This document shows, piece after piece, positions 33,914 to 43,840 of a stretch of 51,998 nt of DNA (the stretch's first letter is position 1; every line of letters begins with the position of its first letter). A model generated the notes under the pieces. That model worked only from the letters and a program-made list of their open reading frames with translations. It was not told where the DNA came from and searched no databases. The translations under genes were made by a program, and so were the position numbers. The stretch lies in contig JAYGEG010000205.1 of NCBI GenBank assembly GCA_046582495.1, forward strand, positions 1 through 51,998. The letters run 5' to 3'. This DNA is from TMED23 sp913054205. GTDB taxonomy: Bacteria; Pseudomonadota; Alphaproteobacteria; Rhodospirillales; UBA2165.

Positions 33914-35464
33914 TTAATTTTCAAGAGTAAGCTCTGGTGGAAAAGTGACAGTGACTGTCGTTCCCGCTCCAGGAATGCTTTCTATATCCAAGGTCGCCTC
34001 ATGGGCTTCAACAAGTGCATTGACGATAGATAAACCAAGACCGGTGCCTTCATAGGTACCATCTAATGGACTGGTCGTAACTCGGCTGAACGGCTCAAGG
34101 ATTGCCTGGACAATATCATTCTCAATGCCAATGCCTTGGTCGACGACCTTTAACACCAGACCATTTTGTGTGTTTTGATAGGTGAGAATTTCAACTCGGC
34201 TTCCTGCGTTTGAGAATTTAATCGAGTTAGACAGCAAATTTAGAAGTATTTGTTGAAAGTAAACAGGATCAGCCAATATTGTCACCGGTTTCGAATCGCT
34301 GTCAAATTCCAGTCTGATTTTTGCGTTGTCTGCGCGGGCCTTCATTTTATTCACAGCAGATTCGATGATCTCTACAACATTCGTTTTTTCCGGATGTGGC
34401 TCCAGATCACCTTTCTCAATTTTGGTAACGTCTAAAACATCCGAAACAACTTGTAAAAGATGAGCACCAGATTCATTGATCTCGGCCGCAAACTGTAGAT
34501 ATTGTTGTATCTCAATCGGCCCCATGGCTTCGGCTTGAATAAGCTCGGAAAATCCAATGATGGCGTTAAGCGGCGTGCGGAGTTCATGGCTCATATTCGC
34601 GAGAAAATCGACTTTTACGCGATTGGCCATCTCAGCTGCTTCTTTTGCCTCTAAAAGTTCAATGGCCCGGATGGCCAGAACCTGATTGGTCTGGTGGAGG
34701 TCTTTGGCAGCTTTGTTGTGGTCGGTAACGTTCTGGATTTCGGCCATATATACGAAAGACGGACTTTTCTCGATCGGTGCCAATGTCATCTTAATATCTA
34801 ACGCACCATCATCCAGGCAATCCATTTTTGCCAAAAGCGGGATATTTTCGTCGATCACTTGTTGGATGTTGTTTTCGACAATATCCTGATATTCACTTTG
34901 AAACAGATCATGCAGGTTAATACCGACAATATCTTCGGCTTTGTTTACCTTTAAAAGTTTTAACCCCGCCTCATTGATAAAGCTTATGCGTTTGTCAGTG
35001 ACCACACAAATCATGTTCTGTGCTTGTTGAACCAATTTTCGATAGCGCGCCTCACTACGCTGAATGTCTTCAAACATTTTGACGCGGCCGGTAATGTCGG
35101 TCGCGGTAATGATCTTTGTGTCTGGTCCTAATCCACGCGCCCAGAATGCCTGAATTTCGGTGCTGATTATTGACCCACCTTCAGTAATCATTTTAAAAGG
35201 AATGGCGTCCGCTTCCCTACATAGATCGTCAAAGGCGCGGTCTAAAATTTCAGCATATTCAGAGGCGAAAAACGCATTGATCGGCCGCCCTATGAAATCT
35301 GAGGAGGCGACATCGTCCAGCATCCTCACACCCGCGGAATTGATAAATTTTTTTTTATTGTCATCAATTACGCATATCAACTGCGAGGAAAACTCAAAGC
35401 CGAATGTGAAATCACGATGACTTGGGTTCCCATTTGTCTGACGATTCTCGAGCAAAACACTCAT
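33914..35464 (-). CDS. PAS-domain sensor histidine kinase, soluble
   Basis: 516 residues with no membrane segment. Two PAS domains lie at about 25-130 and 140-255. The HisKA domain has the phospho-acceptor H293 in ANMSHELRTPLNAIIGF. The ATPase domain has N413 (LLNLLSNSIKFS), DQGIG at 442-446 and GTGLGLSIV near 473. The kinase probably senses a cytosolic signal through PAS. No response regulator is adjacent, so it is an orphan kinase. Confidence 0.92.
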   Translation of the reverse strand: MSVLLENRQTNGNPSHRDFTFGFEFSSQLICVIDDNKKKFINSAGVRMLDDVASSDFIGRPINAFFASEYAEILDRAFDDLCREADAIPFKMITEGGSIISTEIQAFWARGLGPDTKIITATDITGRVKMFEDIQRSEARYRKLVQQAQNMICVVTDKRISFINEAGLKLLKVNKAEDIVGINLHDLFQSEYQDIVENNIQQVIDENIPLLAKMDCLDDGALDIKMTLAPIEKSPSFVYMAEIQNVTDHNKAAKDLHQTNQVLAIRAIELLEAKEAAEMANRVKVDFLANMSHELRTPLNAIIGFSELIQAEAMGPIEIQQYLQFAAEINESGAHLLQVVSDVLDVTKIEKGDLEPHPEKTNVVEIIESAVNKMKARADNAKIRLEFDSDSKPVTILADPVYFQQILLNLLSNSIKFSNAGSRVEILTYQNTQNGLVLKVVDQGIGIENDIVQAILEPFSRVTTSPLDGTYEGTGLGLSIVNALVEAHEATLDIESIPGAGTTVTVTFPPELTLEN

Positions 35465-35702
35465 ATTTTAAAGCCAGTTTTCTGGACGACACTGTCGTTT
35501 CTAAAAAGTATCAATAATAGATGGCTACTCATTCGGGAAATTTCTCTGGAGGGATGCCGAAAAAAACTGTCGGTATTCCCCAAACCGAGGGATAAAATTT
35601 CACCACGTGAAAACAGATGTATTTTTAATGGCGATATTCGAGCTGGACAGTAGCATCCTAGGAAATCCACCTTTTTAAATAATCGCAGGAAGGAAGACTG
35701 TC

Positions 35703-37178
35703 ATGCCGATTAAATCAGCCGAAGAATATCTCGCCACCCTCAAAGAAGATCGGGATATCTCAATTGAAGGCGAGCGGGTAAAAGACGTTGCAGCTGATCC
35801 GCGCTTTGCCGGGGCCGTCCGGACGATGGCTGATCTCATGCAGATGCAATCGGACCCAGACCTCATCGATACTATGACCTATATCTCGCCGACCACTGGC
35901 GACAAGGTCGGGATGACTCATATCCAGCCGAAATCACAAGAAGAAGTTATCGCCCGCAATGATGCGATAAAAGTTTGGATGGATGCGAGTTGCGGCATGA
36001 TGGGGCGTAGCCCAGATTACAAAAACTGCATCATTTCCTCCTATGCGGCGGCTAAAGACATTTTCAAACGTGATGCATTTGATGGCAGCGAAAACATCCA
36101 GAATTTTTATGAACATGTGCGCGAGAACGATTTGGTAACAACGCATGTATTGGTAAACCCACAAGTGGACCGCTCTCAGCCGGCCCATTTGGAAACCTCG
36201 GAGATCGTTGCTCAAATCGTCAAAGAGACGGATGCCGGCATTATTATTCGAGGCGCGAGAATGGTGGCGACCTTATGTGCGATGGCCAATGAGTTGCTGG
36301 TCATGCCGGCGGCGGTAACCTGGGCAACAGACAAAACCCGAGACACGACAGACTTTTCATTTGGTTTTGCCATCCCGATGTCGACACCGGGATTGCGCTT
36401 TATCTGCCGACCCCCGGTCGCCCAAACCAATGCACCATCGCTTATGGATCATCCATTGTCTCTGCAATATGACGAATCCGATGGCATGGTCATTTTTGAT
36501 GACGTTTTGGTGCCGTGGGAGCGTGTGTTTATCCACCGCGATCCGGATTTTGATCTAAAGGTTAATCCCGCGGCCTATGTTGGGCATTCGATGTTGATGC
36601 AATCGGTGGTGCGCGCGCATTCCAAATCTGAATTTATGATGGCGCTGGCTTTTGCCATCGCGCGGGCAACGAAGATCGATGTCCACAATCCGGTGCAGGT
36701 GAAACTCGCGGAAATGATTTCGATGACCGAGTTTGTGCGCTCCTGCCGGGTCGCTGCCGAGGCGGGTGCTCATGAAACTGAGTTTGGTACTTGGGTCGGC
36801 GACATGCGATCTTTGCAAACCTGGCAAACTTTTTTCTGGCAAATGTATAACCGCCAATGCGAGATCATTACGACACTGGGGGCTGGCGGTTTGGTCGCCG
36901 TGCCGTCCTTTGCCGAAGTGGCGGGTGAGCTAAAAGAGGATGTGGAAAAATATTTCCAAACTGCCAATGCGGATTCGCCGCGCCGAATTAAATTAATGCG
37001 GATGGCATACGATGCCGCGCTTTCGAGCTTTGCCGGACGCCAGCGTCTCTATGAGCAGTATTACACAGGTGATCCGATGCGCACCCAGGCAGCTTTGTTT
37101 AATGGGTATGAAAAAGAAAATCACATTGAACGCATTTGGCAGATGCTAGATGATCTGGAGAAACGCGCCTCTAATTAA
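35703..37178 (+). CDS. 4-hydroxyphenylacetate 3-hydroxylase (HpaB) family monooxygenase
   Basis: 491 residues, full length for HpaB/PvcC-type FADH2-dependent hydroxylases, which add an ortho hydroxyl to phenols. Family segments: SPTTGDKVGMTHIQPKSQEE, FYEHVRENDLVTTHVLVNPQ, GIIIRGARMVATLCAMANEL, FDDVLVPWERVFIHRD and LGAGGLVAVPSFAEVAGEL. AGGAAGGA lies about 8 bases before the ATG. The flavin reductase partner (HpaC) is not nearby. It converges with a phytanoyl-CoA dioxygenase remnant, overlapping 4 bases. Confidence 0.9.
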   Translation: MPIKSAEEYLATLKEDRDISIEGERVKDVAADPRFAGAVRTMADLMQMQSDPDLIDTMTYISPTTGDKVGMTHIQPKSQEEVIARNDAIKVWMDASCGMMGRSPDYKNCIISSYAAAKDIFKRDAFDGSENIQNFYEHVRENDLVTTHVLVNPQVDRSQPAHLETSEIVAQIVKETDAGIIIRGARMVATLCAMANELLVMPAAVTWATDKTRDTTDFSFGFAIPMSTPGLRFICRPPVAQTNAPSLMDHPLSLQYDESDGMVIFDDVLVPWERVFIHRDPDFDLKVNPAAYVGHSMLMQSVVRAHSKSEFMMALAFAIARATKIDVHNPVQVKLAEMISMTEFVRSCRVAAEAGAHETEFGTWVGDMRSLQTWQTFFWQMYNRQCEIITTLGAGGLVAVPSFAEVAGELKEDVEKYFQTANADSPRRIKLMRMAYDAALSSFAGRQRLYEQYYTGDPMRTQAALFNGYEKENHIERIWQMLDDLEKRASN

Positions 37179-37510
37179 GCGTGCCACATTTCCGGAAAGA
37201 CCGCGTCATCTATGGGAGCTTGCCCAGGTTGGATAGAGACGTCTTCCTGTCTGACGGTTGGGTCTGAACCTGAGTGAGGCTGCCAAATTACGTCATCACC
37301 GAGCCAACGGGTTGAAATCGCCGCCCGACGTTGTGTGCTGGATGTATTGCCTTGAGCACCATGGAGCGTCCAAGCTGAAAAAATTACTGCGTCACCAGGT
37401 TCCATATCCCACCCGATGATATCAAAATTGTTTCTATCTGCTTCAATGTCGGGACAGCTTTCTCCTTCGCCCTGAGATTGCCAGGAGAAATTGGCATCAT
37501 CTTCGCCCAA
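37175..37510 (-). pseudogene. C-terminal remnant of a phytanoyl-CoA dioxygenase-like gene
   Basis: Only 111 codons are open. They hold the C-terminal half of a PhyH-type 2-oxoglutarate dioxygenase: FDIIGWDMEPGDAVIFSAWT, LHGAQGN (distal iron-ligand His) and RRAAISTRWLGDDVIW (Arg that would bind 2-oxoglutarate). The N-terminal half with the HxD ligand is missing. An in-frame TAA lies just upstream of TTG 37510, and only 113 bases separate it from the stop of the molybdenum hydroxylase gene. The 5' part was deleted. Confidence 0.75.
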
Positions 37511-37623
37511 GAATTATTCCGCGACATAATATTTATTGTGCAAATGAGAACCCCGCCCAAATCGGATGTTTTATTTGCATACTATTTTATGTTGGTAATA
37601 TTCTGGCGATTTCAATGAAAAAA

Positions 37624-39951
37624 TTAGGATGCCCGGCCTGATTTCTGTATCGCTTGCCAAATTCGTTCTGGCGTTGCCGGCATCGCGATATTCCGAACAC
37701 CGGCGGGTTCCAGGGCATGATTGATGGCGTTCATGACCGCGGCGAGCGAGCCAACCGTGCCGCATTCGCCAGCGCCTTTGACGCCAAGCGGGTTGGTGTT
37801 GGTCGGCACCGAATGGCGATCGAGGTCAAACGTGCAGAAATCTTCGGCCCGCGGCATGGCGTAATCGAAGAACGAGCCCGTAAGCACTTGGCCGCTCTCA
37901 TCATAGATCATGTTTTCCATCAAAGCCTGACCAACGCCCTGCGCAATGCCGCCGTGAACCTGGCCGTCGACCAAAAGCGGATTGAGCTCCACACCAACAT
38001 CGTGGACAGAGGTATAGCGAACGATCTCCACCTCGCCGGTGTCAGGATCAATCTCGACCTCGCAGACATGACAGGAGTTTGGTATATTGCCGGAATCCGG
38101 TGACCAGGTTGCAGTTTCAAACAAGCCAATTTCTATCTCGGGCGGCAAATTAGCTGGCTGGAAGGCAACCCGCGCAACGTCCAAAAAATCAACCTCGCGG
38201 TCGGTGCCGGAGATCGAATAGCTGCCTTCGTTAAATTCGATATCCGCTTCAGCGGCTTCAAGAATATGGGCGGTAATCTTCTTGCCTTTTTCGATGATTT
38301 TTTCGGTGGCTTTAAACACCGCTGTGCCACCGATTGTCGCGGTGCGGGCAGCACCGGTGCCGGTTCCCCAAGAGAGCTTATCGGTATCGCCTTCGATGAT
38401 GCGGATGTTTTCTGCATCCAGCTTGAGCATGTCCGACAAAATTTGTGTGTAGATTGTGGCGTGGCTTTGACCGCCTGCGGTTGAGCCGACCAGCACGGTT
38501 ACATTTCCGCCGGGATCAAAGCGCACTTCGGCGGTTTCCGGCGAAGGCCCGGCAGAGGGGTCAACGGTTGTCGAGACACCGACGCCGCGTAGCATGCCCT
38601 GCGATTTGGCCTCGATGATACGGCTCTCCGCACCCGCGTAATCAGCCTTTGCCAGGCATTTATCCATCACCGCTTCGAATTCACCGCAGTCATAGGCACC
38701 TGAGGAGGGCAATTTATACGGCATCGCATCCGCCGGAATTAAATTGCGCCGCCGGATCTCTGTTGGATCAAGCCCCATCTCGCGGGCCGCCATATCGATG
38801 ATGCGCTCATGGGCGTAAACGCCAGGCGTGCCGCCCGGTGCCCGGTAGTTTGAAACCGGCACGGTGTTTGTCATGACGCCAACCGCAACACCATGAACAG
38901 CAGGGGTCTCATAGACACCGCAGATTTGACGAAGAACACCGGCAGTCGACAAAAACCCGATCATGGTTACATAAGCGCCGATATTATTTCGGGATGAAAA
39001 CCGAAGACCAAGAAATTTACCTTGGTCGTCGAGCGCCAGCTCGGCATCAATTACCATGTCCCGGCCTTGATCATCGGCGATATGACCTTCACTGCGCTCG
39101 CAAGTCCATTTAACCGGCCGGCCGGTATGTTTGGCGGCCCAAGCGGTGAGCGGCACTTCGGGATAAAGGCCGCCCTTCATGCCAAACGAGCCACCGACAT
39201 CGCCGGCGATCAGGCGCATGCTGTGCTCGGGGATATCAAAGATGTGCTTGGTCATCAGCGTGCGCCAAATATAAGGCCGCTGCAGACAGGCATGAATGGT
39301 GAATTTATCAATGCCTTTATCGTATTCAGCAACAACGGCACGGGGCTCCAGGGTATTGGCCGTCACCCGGTTGATAACAAATCGCTCGCGCACAATATGA
39401 GCAGCTTCGGCGAGGGCCGCATCCACAGCATCTTTGTCACCCAGCTCAGCGTAGACGGCTTCATTGTCGGCACAATCATCGTGCATAAGCGGCGTTGCCG
39501 GATCGTTGGCCGTCGCAGTTTCAACATGGACGGGGAGAGGATCGTATTCGATCTCGATTGCCTCGGCGGCATCTTTTGCCTGGTTGATGGTTTCGGCGAC
39601 AACAAGCGCCACCGATTGGCCGACATGATAAACCCGGTTGCGGGTCATCGCGGGTCTGTCAGGCCGGTACATTTGCGAGCCATCGCGGCGCTTCGCCGGT
39701 GAGGCGCCGGTCAGTTGGCCAAGCCCTTCCTCGGCATAATCAGCGCCGGTGAGTACGGCGAGCACGCCCGGCATTTCTTTGGCCGCAGCCGTATCCATGC
39801 GCTTGATATCAGCATGGGCATAGGGAGAGCGCAAAAAGAATGCGTAAGCTTGGCGCGGCAGTGTCACGTCATCGGTGTAGCGACCCTGGCCGGTCACCAA
39901 GCGCGGCGCTTCAACCTGAGTAACCGGCTGGCTAATGGAATAGCGCGTCAT
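37624..39951 (-). CDS. Molybdenum hydroxylase large subunit (xanthine dehydrogenase/CoxL family)
   Basis: About 775 residues of the aldehyde oxidase/xanthine dehydrogenase molybdopterin-binding subunit. Features: PRLVTGQGRYTDDVTLPRQA, GDVGGSFGMKGGLYPEVPLT (molybdopterin loop), SNYRAPGGTPGVYAHERI, GQSHATIYTQILSDML, and the active-site Glu region GVKGAGECGTVGSLAAVMNA. The start is ATG 39951 (GGGG 9 bases upstream) or the ATG pair at 39972. Neither the 2Fe-2S nor the FAD subunit gene is adjacent, so partners must be elsewhere. It would hydroxylate an aldehyde or N-heterocycle. Confidence 0.88.
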   Translation of the reverse strand: MTRYSISQPVTQVEAPRLVTGQGRYTDDVTLPRQAYAFFLRSPYAHADIKRMDTAAAKEMPGVLAVLTGADYAEEGLGQLTGASPAKRRDGSQMYRPDRPAMTRNRVYHVGQSVALVVAETINQAKDAAEAIEIEYDPLPVHVETATANDPATPLMHDDCADNEAVYAELGDKDAVDAALAEAAHIVRERFVINRVTANTLEPRAVVAEYDKGIDKFTIHACLQRPYIWRTLMTKHIFDIPEHSMRLIAGDVGGSFGMKGGLYPEVPLTAWAAKHTGRPVKWTCERSEGHIADDQGRDMVIDAELALDDQGKFLGLRFSSRNNIGAYVTMIGFLSTAGVLRQICGVYETPAVHGVAVGVMTNTVPVSNYRAPGGTPGVYAHERIIDMAAREMGLDPTEIRRRNLIPADAMPYKLPSSGAYDCGEFEAVMDKCLAKADYAGAESRIIEAKSQGMLRGVGVSTTVDPSAGPSPETAEVRFDPGGNVTVLVGSTAGGQSHATIYTQILSDMLKLDAENIRIIEGDTDKLSWGTGTGAARTATIGGTAVFKATEKIIEKGKKITAHILEAAEADIEFNEGSYSISGTDREVDFLDVARVAFQPANLPPEIEIGLFETATWSPDSGNIPNSCHVCEVEIDPDTGEVEIVRYTSVHDVGVELNPLLVDGQVHGGIAQGVGQALMENMIYDESGQVLTGSFFDYAMPRAEDFCTFDLDRHSVPTNTNPLGVKGAGECGTVGSLAAVMNAINHALEPAGVRNIAMPATPERIWQAIQKSGRAS

Positions 39952-40111
39952 GAAGTTGGCCCCCGACATCATTCAACAGTGGCGGGTAGCATGCCATTCC
40001 CCAGAGCATCGGGCAAGATTTTGAAATCCGCAGAATCGGAAACCATTTTAAAGAGGCTGTTGATTAGGTATGATCTTACCTTTAGCTGAGATAGTAACAA
40101 GGGAGGGCATA

Positions 40112-40870
40112 ATGGCGCCGGATACAACACCAGGATCAAAGGGCGACATCGGTGATAAAATAATCGCCGTTCGTGATAAGTGGCACACCAAAAATCACCC
40201 ATTGTTCACAGCCTTGGCCAAAGGCGAACTGGATATTCGGGTACTCGGAATTCATCAGGCCAACCACCTCAAATATGTTGAGCTCGCTCTCGAAGCCTTT
40301 GGCATCTTATATGCGCGTGGCCCGGCTGAAATCCGGAAAATGTGCGTTGAGAATCTGGCCGAAGAAGAGGGTTTGTTAGCCCAGACCGAAATTGGAGAAG
40401 AGCCGCACGAACATATTGATATGCTGTATAATTTTTGTCTCGCGGCGGGAATGACACGGGAAGAGATCGATCAGACCAAGATGACGCCGGCGTGGTGGGG
40501 CAGAACTCTTTATTATCGCCATCTCGCATTGGTCGAGCCGATCGGCGTTGTATTGGCAGCCTTTTTTACACAGGAAGGCCAACAACCCCAGCTTAATAAT
40601 GAAATCACCATTCCCGCCCTCACCAGCCATTACGGTTTCGAGCGGGATTCAAAAGCGATTGAGTTTTTTGTCGCCCATGAATTGGCCGACCAAGAGCACT
40701 CGGCGCGTCAGCTGGATATGGCGAAAAAGTTTTTGGGCACGCCGGAACTGGATGCTCGCGCACTTGAATGCGCTGAGGAAATATGTCGGCTTCGCTGGGC
40801 CTCCGCCACCGATCTTTACAATCTCCATCATTTGGGCGAGGCGGAAAATTTACCTGTTGGCGTAGGGTAG
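40112..40870 (+). CDS. PqqC/TenA-like (haem-oxygenase fold) protein
   Basis: 252 residues of the iron-containing, all-helical PqqC/TenA-like family: DKWHTKNHPLFTALAKGELD, NHLKYVELALEAFGILYAR, LAEEEGLLAQTEIGEEPHEH, and FFVAHELADQEHSARQLDMA. The His and Glu residues in E-E-E, PHEH and HELADQEH suit a diiron or single-metal oxidase. The start ATG has GGGAGGG 4 bases upstream. Exact function is unknown. It diverges from the molybdenum hydroxylase gene. Confidence 0.75.
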   Translation: MAPDTTPGSKGDIGDKIIAVRDKWHTKNHPLFTALAKGELDIRVLGIHQANHLKYVELALEAFGILYARGPAEIRKMCVENLAEEEGLLAQTEIGEEPHEHIDMLYNFCLAAGMTREEIDQTKMTPAWWGRTLYYRHLALVEPIGVVLAAFFTQEGQQPQLNNEITIPALTSHYGFERDSKAIEFFVAHELADQEHSARQLDMAKKFLGTPELDARALECAEEICRLRWASATDLYNLHHLGEAENLPVGVG

Positions 40871-40907
40871 GCGTCGTGGCCTCGGCCTTTTGAGGGCTCA
40901 ATGGAGA

Positions 40908-41384
40908 CTAATCATCTTCCACTATGGTCCAGATTCTAGAGTGTGCCGATTTATCGGCAGGTTTTAACACACGTGTTCTTTCTGTGATGTTCTGTCCGGT
41001 GATTTCACGTTCGATCGCCAGCAGTGTCCCTGGCGGGTGATTGCACAAGGTGGCCATGTCGTCAATTTCTTGCCGGGCAGCCTCGGCAGCGGCCTCTGGG
41101 TTAGGGGCATTAAATTTTTGAACCAGATACTTGGCGAGCACCTCAATGGCCTGTTCGTATTCCGACGCGGATATATCCGCCACCTGGACAAACGTCGAAT
41201 TCCCGAAACTGCCAATGCCGAGCCAGGACGTGCGAAATGCCAGCCGTTGTTTGCGGGGCCACGAATCGGGATCGCTGTCGACGAAGCTAAAGGTTCCTGA
41301 GATCGCCCATTCCTGCACCGCGGCGGCGCGTTCAAATATCTGGGTATCAGAAATATCAAATTGAATGGTCTTGGCGAGTTTCAT
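40908..41384 (-). CDS. DUF6505-like protein
   Basis: About 158 residues: KLAKTIQFDISDTQIFERAA, VQEWAISGTFSFVDSDPDSW, SFGNSTFVQVADISASEYEQ, LCNHPPGTLLAIEREI. I recognise this pattern as the Rhodospirillales family called DUF6505, with moderate confidence; its role is unknown. ATG 41384 gives the family-like start; a TTG at 41402 would add 6 residues. It lies 36 bases after the SirB1-like gene on the same strand, so both may be co-expressed. Confidence 0.65.
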   Translation of the reverse strand: MKLAKTIQFDISDTQIFERAAAVQEWAISGTFSFVDSDPDSWPRKQRLAFRTSWLGIGSFGNSTFVQVADISASEYEQAIEVLAKYLVQKFNAPNPEAAAEAARQEIDDMATLCNHPPGTLLAIEREITGQNITERTRVLKPADKSAHSRIWTIVEDD

Positions 41385-41419
41385 GGTATCATCATAAATC
41401 AATTTAAATTTTATGTCCC

Positions 41420-42253
41420 TCAGTTGAGGCGACGTTTTAGATTTTGTTTAAGGCGCATAAGGTCGTCAGCGCTTTCTGTTTCCGGGTTGCGTTCGAGAAA
41501 GAGATCAAGGCGCCCAAGCGCCGATTTATAGTTGCCTTCGGAAGATTCCAGCACCGCCAATTCTGCCAGCACATCAACATTTGTCGGCCCTATCAAATTC
41601 ATCGATATCAATATTTCCAGCGCGCGTGTGCGATCGCCATCGCGGAGCGCCCGGGTTTTAATGTTATTTTGCAGCCGAATTAGAATATCCTGGTCGGAAA
41701 CGGATCGAACGAATTCCGATTGCAATTTAATCTCGGGACCGTGGACCCCGGCCAATAAATGTTGGAGGTCTTCAGTGAGGAGAAGACGTGCTTCATCGAA
41801 CGGATCGATCAGGGCATGCTCGCCTGATTTGGTCAGTCGCAACAAAAAATGGCCAGGGAAATTCAGGCCCGTAATATTCCATCCTTGGGAACGACCGGCA
41901 TGGATGACCAAAACCCCAAGCGCCACAGGCAGCCCTTTCCGGCGATCCATCACGCGCATGAGGTTGGCATTTTGTGGATCGTCATATGAGTCTAAATCGC
42001 CGCGATATCCATGACGATTGTAGAGGGTGTCCGAAAGCGCTGTTATCTGGTCGGGCAAAGTCTTTGCGTCTCGTGACGCTTCGCTCAAATTCGACGCGAT
42101 CAATTCCAGTTCATCGAGATATTTGGTGAAGTTATTTTTTGGTAAATCCAGATGTGCCAGCAGCAGCGCAGCTTCGCCAATGTCGAGCAACTTCCCACCC
42201 TGCTCTCCAATGCTTTCCAATCGCGCCAGTATTTCTGTATCGTTAAGGGGCAT
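41420..42253 (-). CDS. SirB1/transglutaminase-like TPR protein
   Basis: 277 residues. The SirB1 core reads YDDPQNANLMRVMDRRKGLP, VALGVLVIHAGRSQGWNITG and LNFPGHFLLRLTKSGEHALI, followed by TPR-like helices at the C-terminus. Conserved residues in the transglutaminase-like fold are partly lost (no active Cys), as is usual for this family, whose function is unknown. ATG 42253 is the family-consistent start. Confidence 0.78.
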   Translation of the reverse strand: MPLNDTEILARLESIGEQGGKLLDIGEAALLLAHLDLPKNNFTKYLDELELIASNLSEASRDAKTLPDQITALSDTLYNRHGYRGDLDSYDDPQNANLMRVMDRRKGLPVALGVLVIHAGRSQGWNITGLNFPGHFLLRLTKSGEHALIDPFDEARLLLTEDLQHLLAGVHGPEIKLQSEFVRSVSDQDILIRLQNNIKTRALRDGDRTRALEILISMNLIGPTNVDVLAELAVLESSEGNYKSALGRLDLFLERNPETESADDLMRLKQNLKRRLN

Positions 42254-42516
42254 TGATTTAGGATAGCATAAACATTGTTCTTCCAGAGAGATAAGGATCA
42301 CTTTGTTCCGGTCACTTAGGTTACACTTATAACCCTTTGCAGGAGAGCAAAGATGCCTTGGCGAGCGTGTACTAAGATGGATGCAAAGCTAAAATTCGTT
42401 GCTCGTTTGATTTTCTCTCGAAAGCGGTCTTGGATTCTTCGTAACATGGTCTCAGCTGCGGCAATTAGCGACTGATAGCATATAGTCAATGCCGATAGTG
42501 TCATAGACGGTGTCCG

Positions 42517-43824
42517 TCAGTCATCAAACATCGTATCGGGTAGGAATGTGGCGATTTCCGGGAATGCGACGAGGATGATCAGGCAGACGCCCATGGCGAT
42601 CCAAAAAGGCCAGATGCCACGGAAAATAGTGCCCATGGGAACATCTTGGGCGACGCTTTTGACGACGAACACGTTGACACCAACCGGCGGGCTGATAAGG
42701 CCCATTTCCAAAACGATGACCACGACTATGCCAAACCAGATGGGGCTCATACCCAGCTGGGTGATGACTTCGAACACCACGGGCAAAGTCAGTACCAGCA
42801 TTGCCAGACCCTCAAGGAAGGTACCGAGCACGATATAGATTCCCAAAATCAGAAAAAGAACACCCGTCTTGCCGACATCCAAATTAACCAGGAAAGTCAC
42901 CATGTCGGCGGGCAGATGGGTCAGCGCCATGAACGGAATAAAGACATGGGCACCGATAAGTATCATGAAGACGGTGGCGGTGGTGCCTAGGGTCTGCAGA
43001 ATGACAAATTTCATTTTCGCGCGGTCCAGGGACTTCCGGTACAGCGCCACCAGGAAAGTCAGTACCGCGCCGACTCCCGCCGCTTCAACCGGGGTAAAGA
43101 TGCCCATATAGATGCCGCCGATGGTCGCCAGGACGATACCGACGATAGTCACCGAGCGGCGCAGAGATGCCCATCTTTCCGGCATGCTACTCACCGGCCC
43201 TACGGGGCCCAGTTCAGGCTTAATACGGGTAACGATGGAGATGGCGATCAGGAACAAGCAAGTCAGCAAAATGCCGGGAATGATGCCCGCCATGAACAAA
43301 CGGCCGATGGATTGCTCGGTCAAAATGGCGTAGATGATCAGTCCGGTCGATGGCGGGATCAGGATGCCGAGAGTGCCGCCGGCAGCCACCGCGCCGGTGG
43401 CCAGGCTGTCGGCGTAATTGAAGCGCTTCATTTCGGGCAACGCCACCCGGCCCATGGTTACGGCAGAGGCGATCGATGAACCGCTAAGCGCGGCAAAGCC
43501 GGCGCAGCCGACGATGGTTGCCGAGGCTAATCCGCCTCGCCAATGGCCGACCCAGCAATAAGCAGCGTTAAACAGGTCACGGCTCATGCCTGACACGCCG
43601 GCCAGGTTACCCATTAGCACGAACAGTGGAATGACGGTTAAGGGCAGGGTCACCGAAATCTCAAAGGCTTCGCTGCCGAGTGTGCTCAGCGCGGCGCCGT
43701 ATCCATTCATGGCGGCGGTGCCGAAGAAGCCGACCACCAGCATCGCCATGGCCACAGGCACCCGTAAAAACAACAAGGCGAAGAGCGCAATAAGTCCGAT
43801 GAAACCGATGGCAGTTTCCGACAT
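42517..43824 (-). CDS. TRAP transporter large permease (DctM)
   Basis: 435 residues with about 12 membrane helices, full length for DctM. Signature segments include GGLASATIVGCAGFAALSGS, AAGGTLGILIPPSTGLIIYA, FTPVEAAGVGAVLTFLVALY and GLISPPVGVNVFVVKSVAQD. It is the sodium/substrate-translocating subunit. Encoded with the small subunit (16 bases) and the binding protein on the same strand in the order P-Q-M. Confidence 0.93.
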   Translation of the reverse strand: MSETAIGFIGLIALFALLFLRVPVAMAMLVVGFFGTAAMNGYGAALSTLGSEAFEISVTLPLTVIPLFVLMGNLAGVSGMSRDLFNAAYCWVGHWRGGLASATIVGCAGFAALSGSSIASAVTMGRVALPEMKRFNYADSLATGAVAAGGTLGILIPPSTGLIIYAILTEQSIGRLFMAGIIPGILLTCLFLIAISIVTRIKPELGPVGPVSSMPERWASLRRSVTIVGIVLATIGGIYMGIFTPVEAAGVGAVLTFLVALYRKSLDRAKMKFVILQTLGTTATVFMILIGAHVFIPFMALTHLPADMVTFLVNLDVGKTGVLFLILGIYIVLGTFLEGLAMLVLTLPVVFEVITQLGMSPIWFGIVVVIVLEMGLISPPVGVNVFVVKSVAQDVPMGTIFRGIWPFWIAMGVCLIILVAFPEIATFLPDTMFDD

Positions 43825-43840
43825 TTAACTTTTCTCCCTG

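Noticed and set aside
42316..42504. 62-residue minus-strand frame upstream of the SirB1-like gene
   Set aside because: No ribosome site and no protein-like composition; it is treated as spacer.
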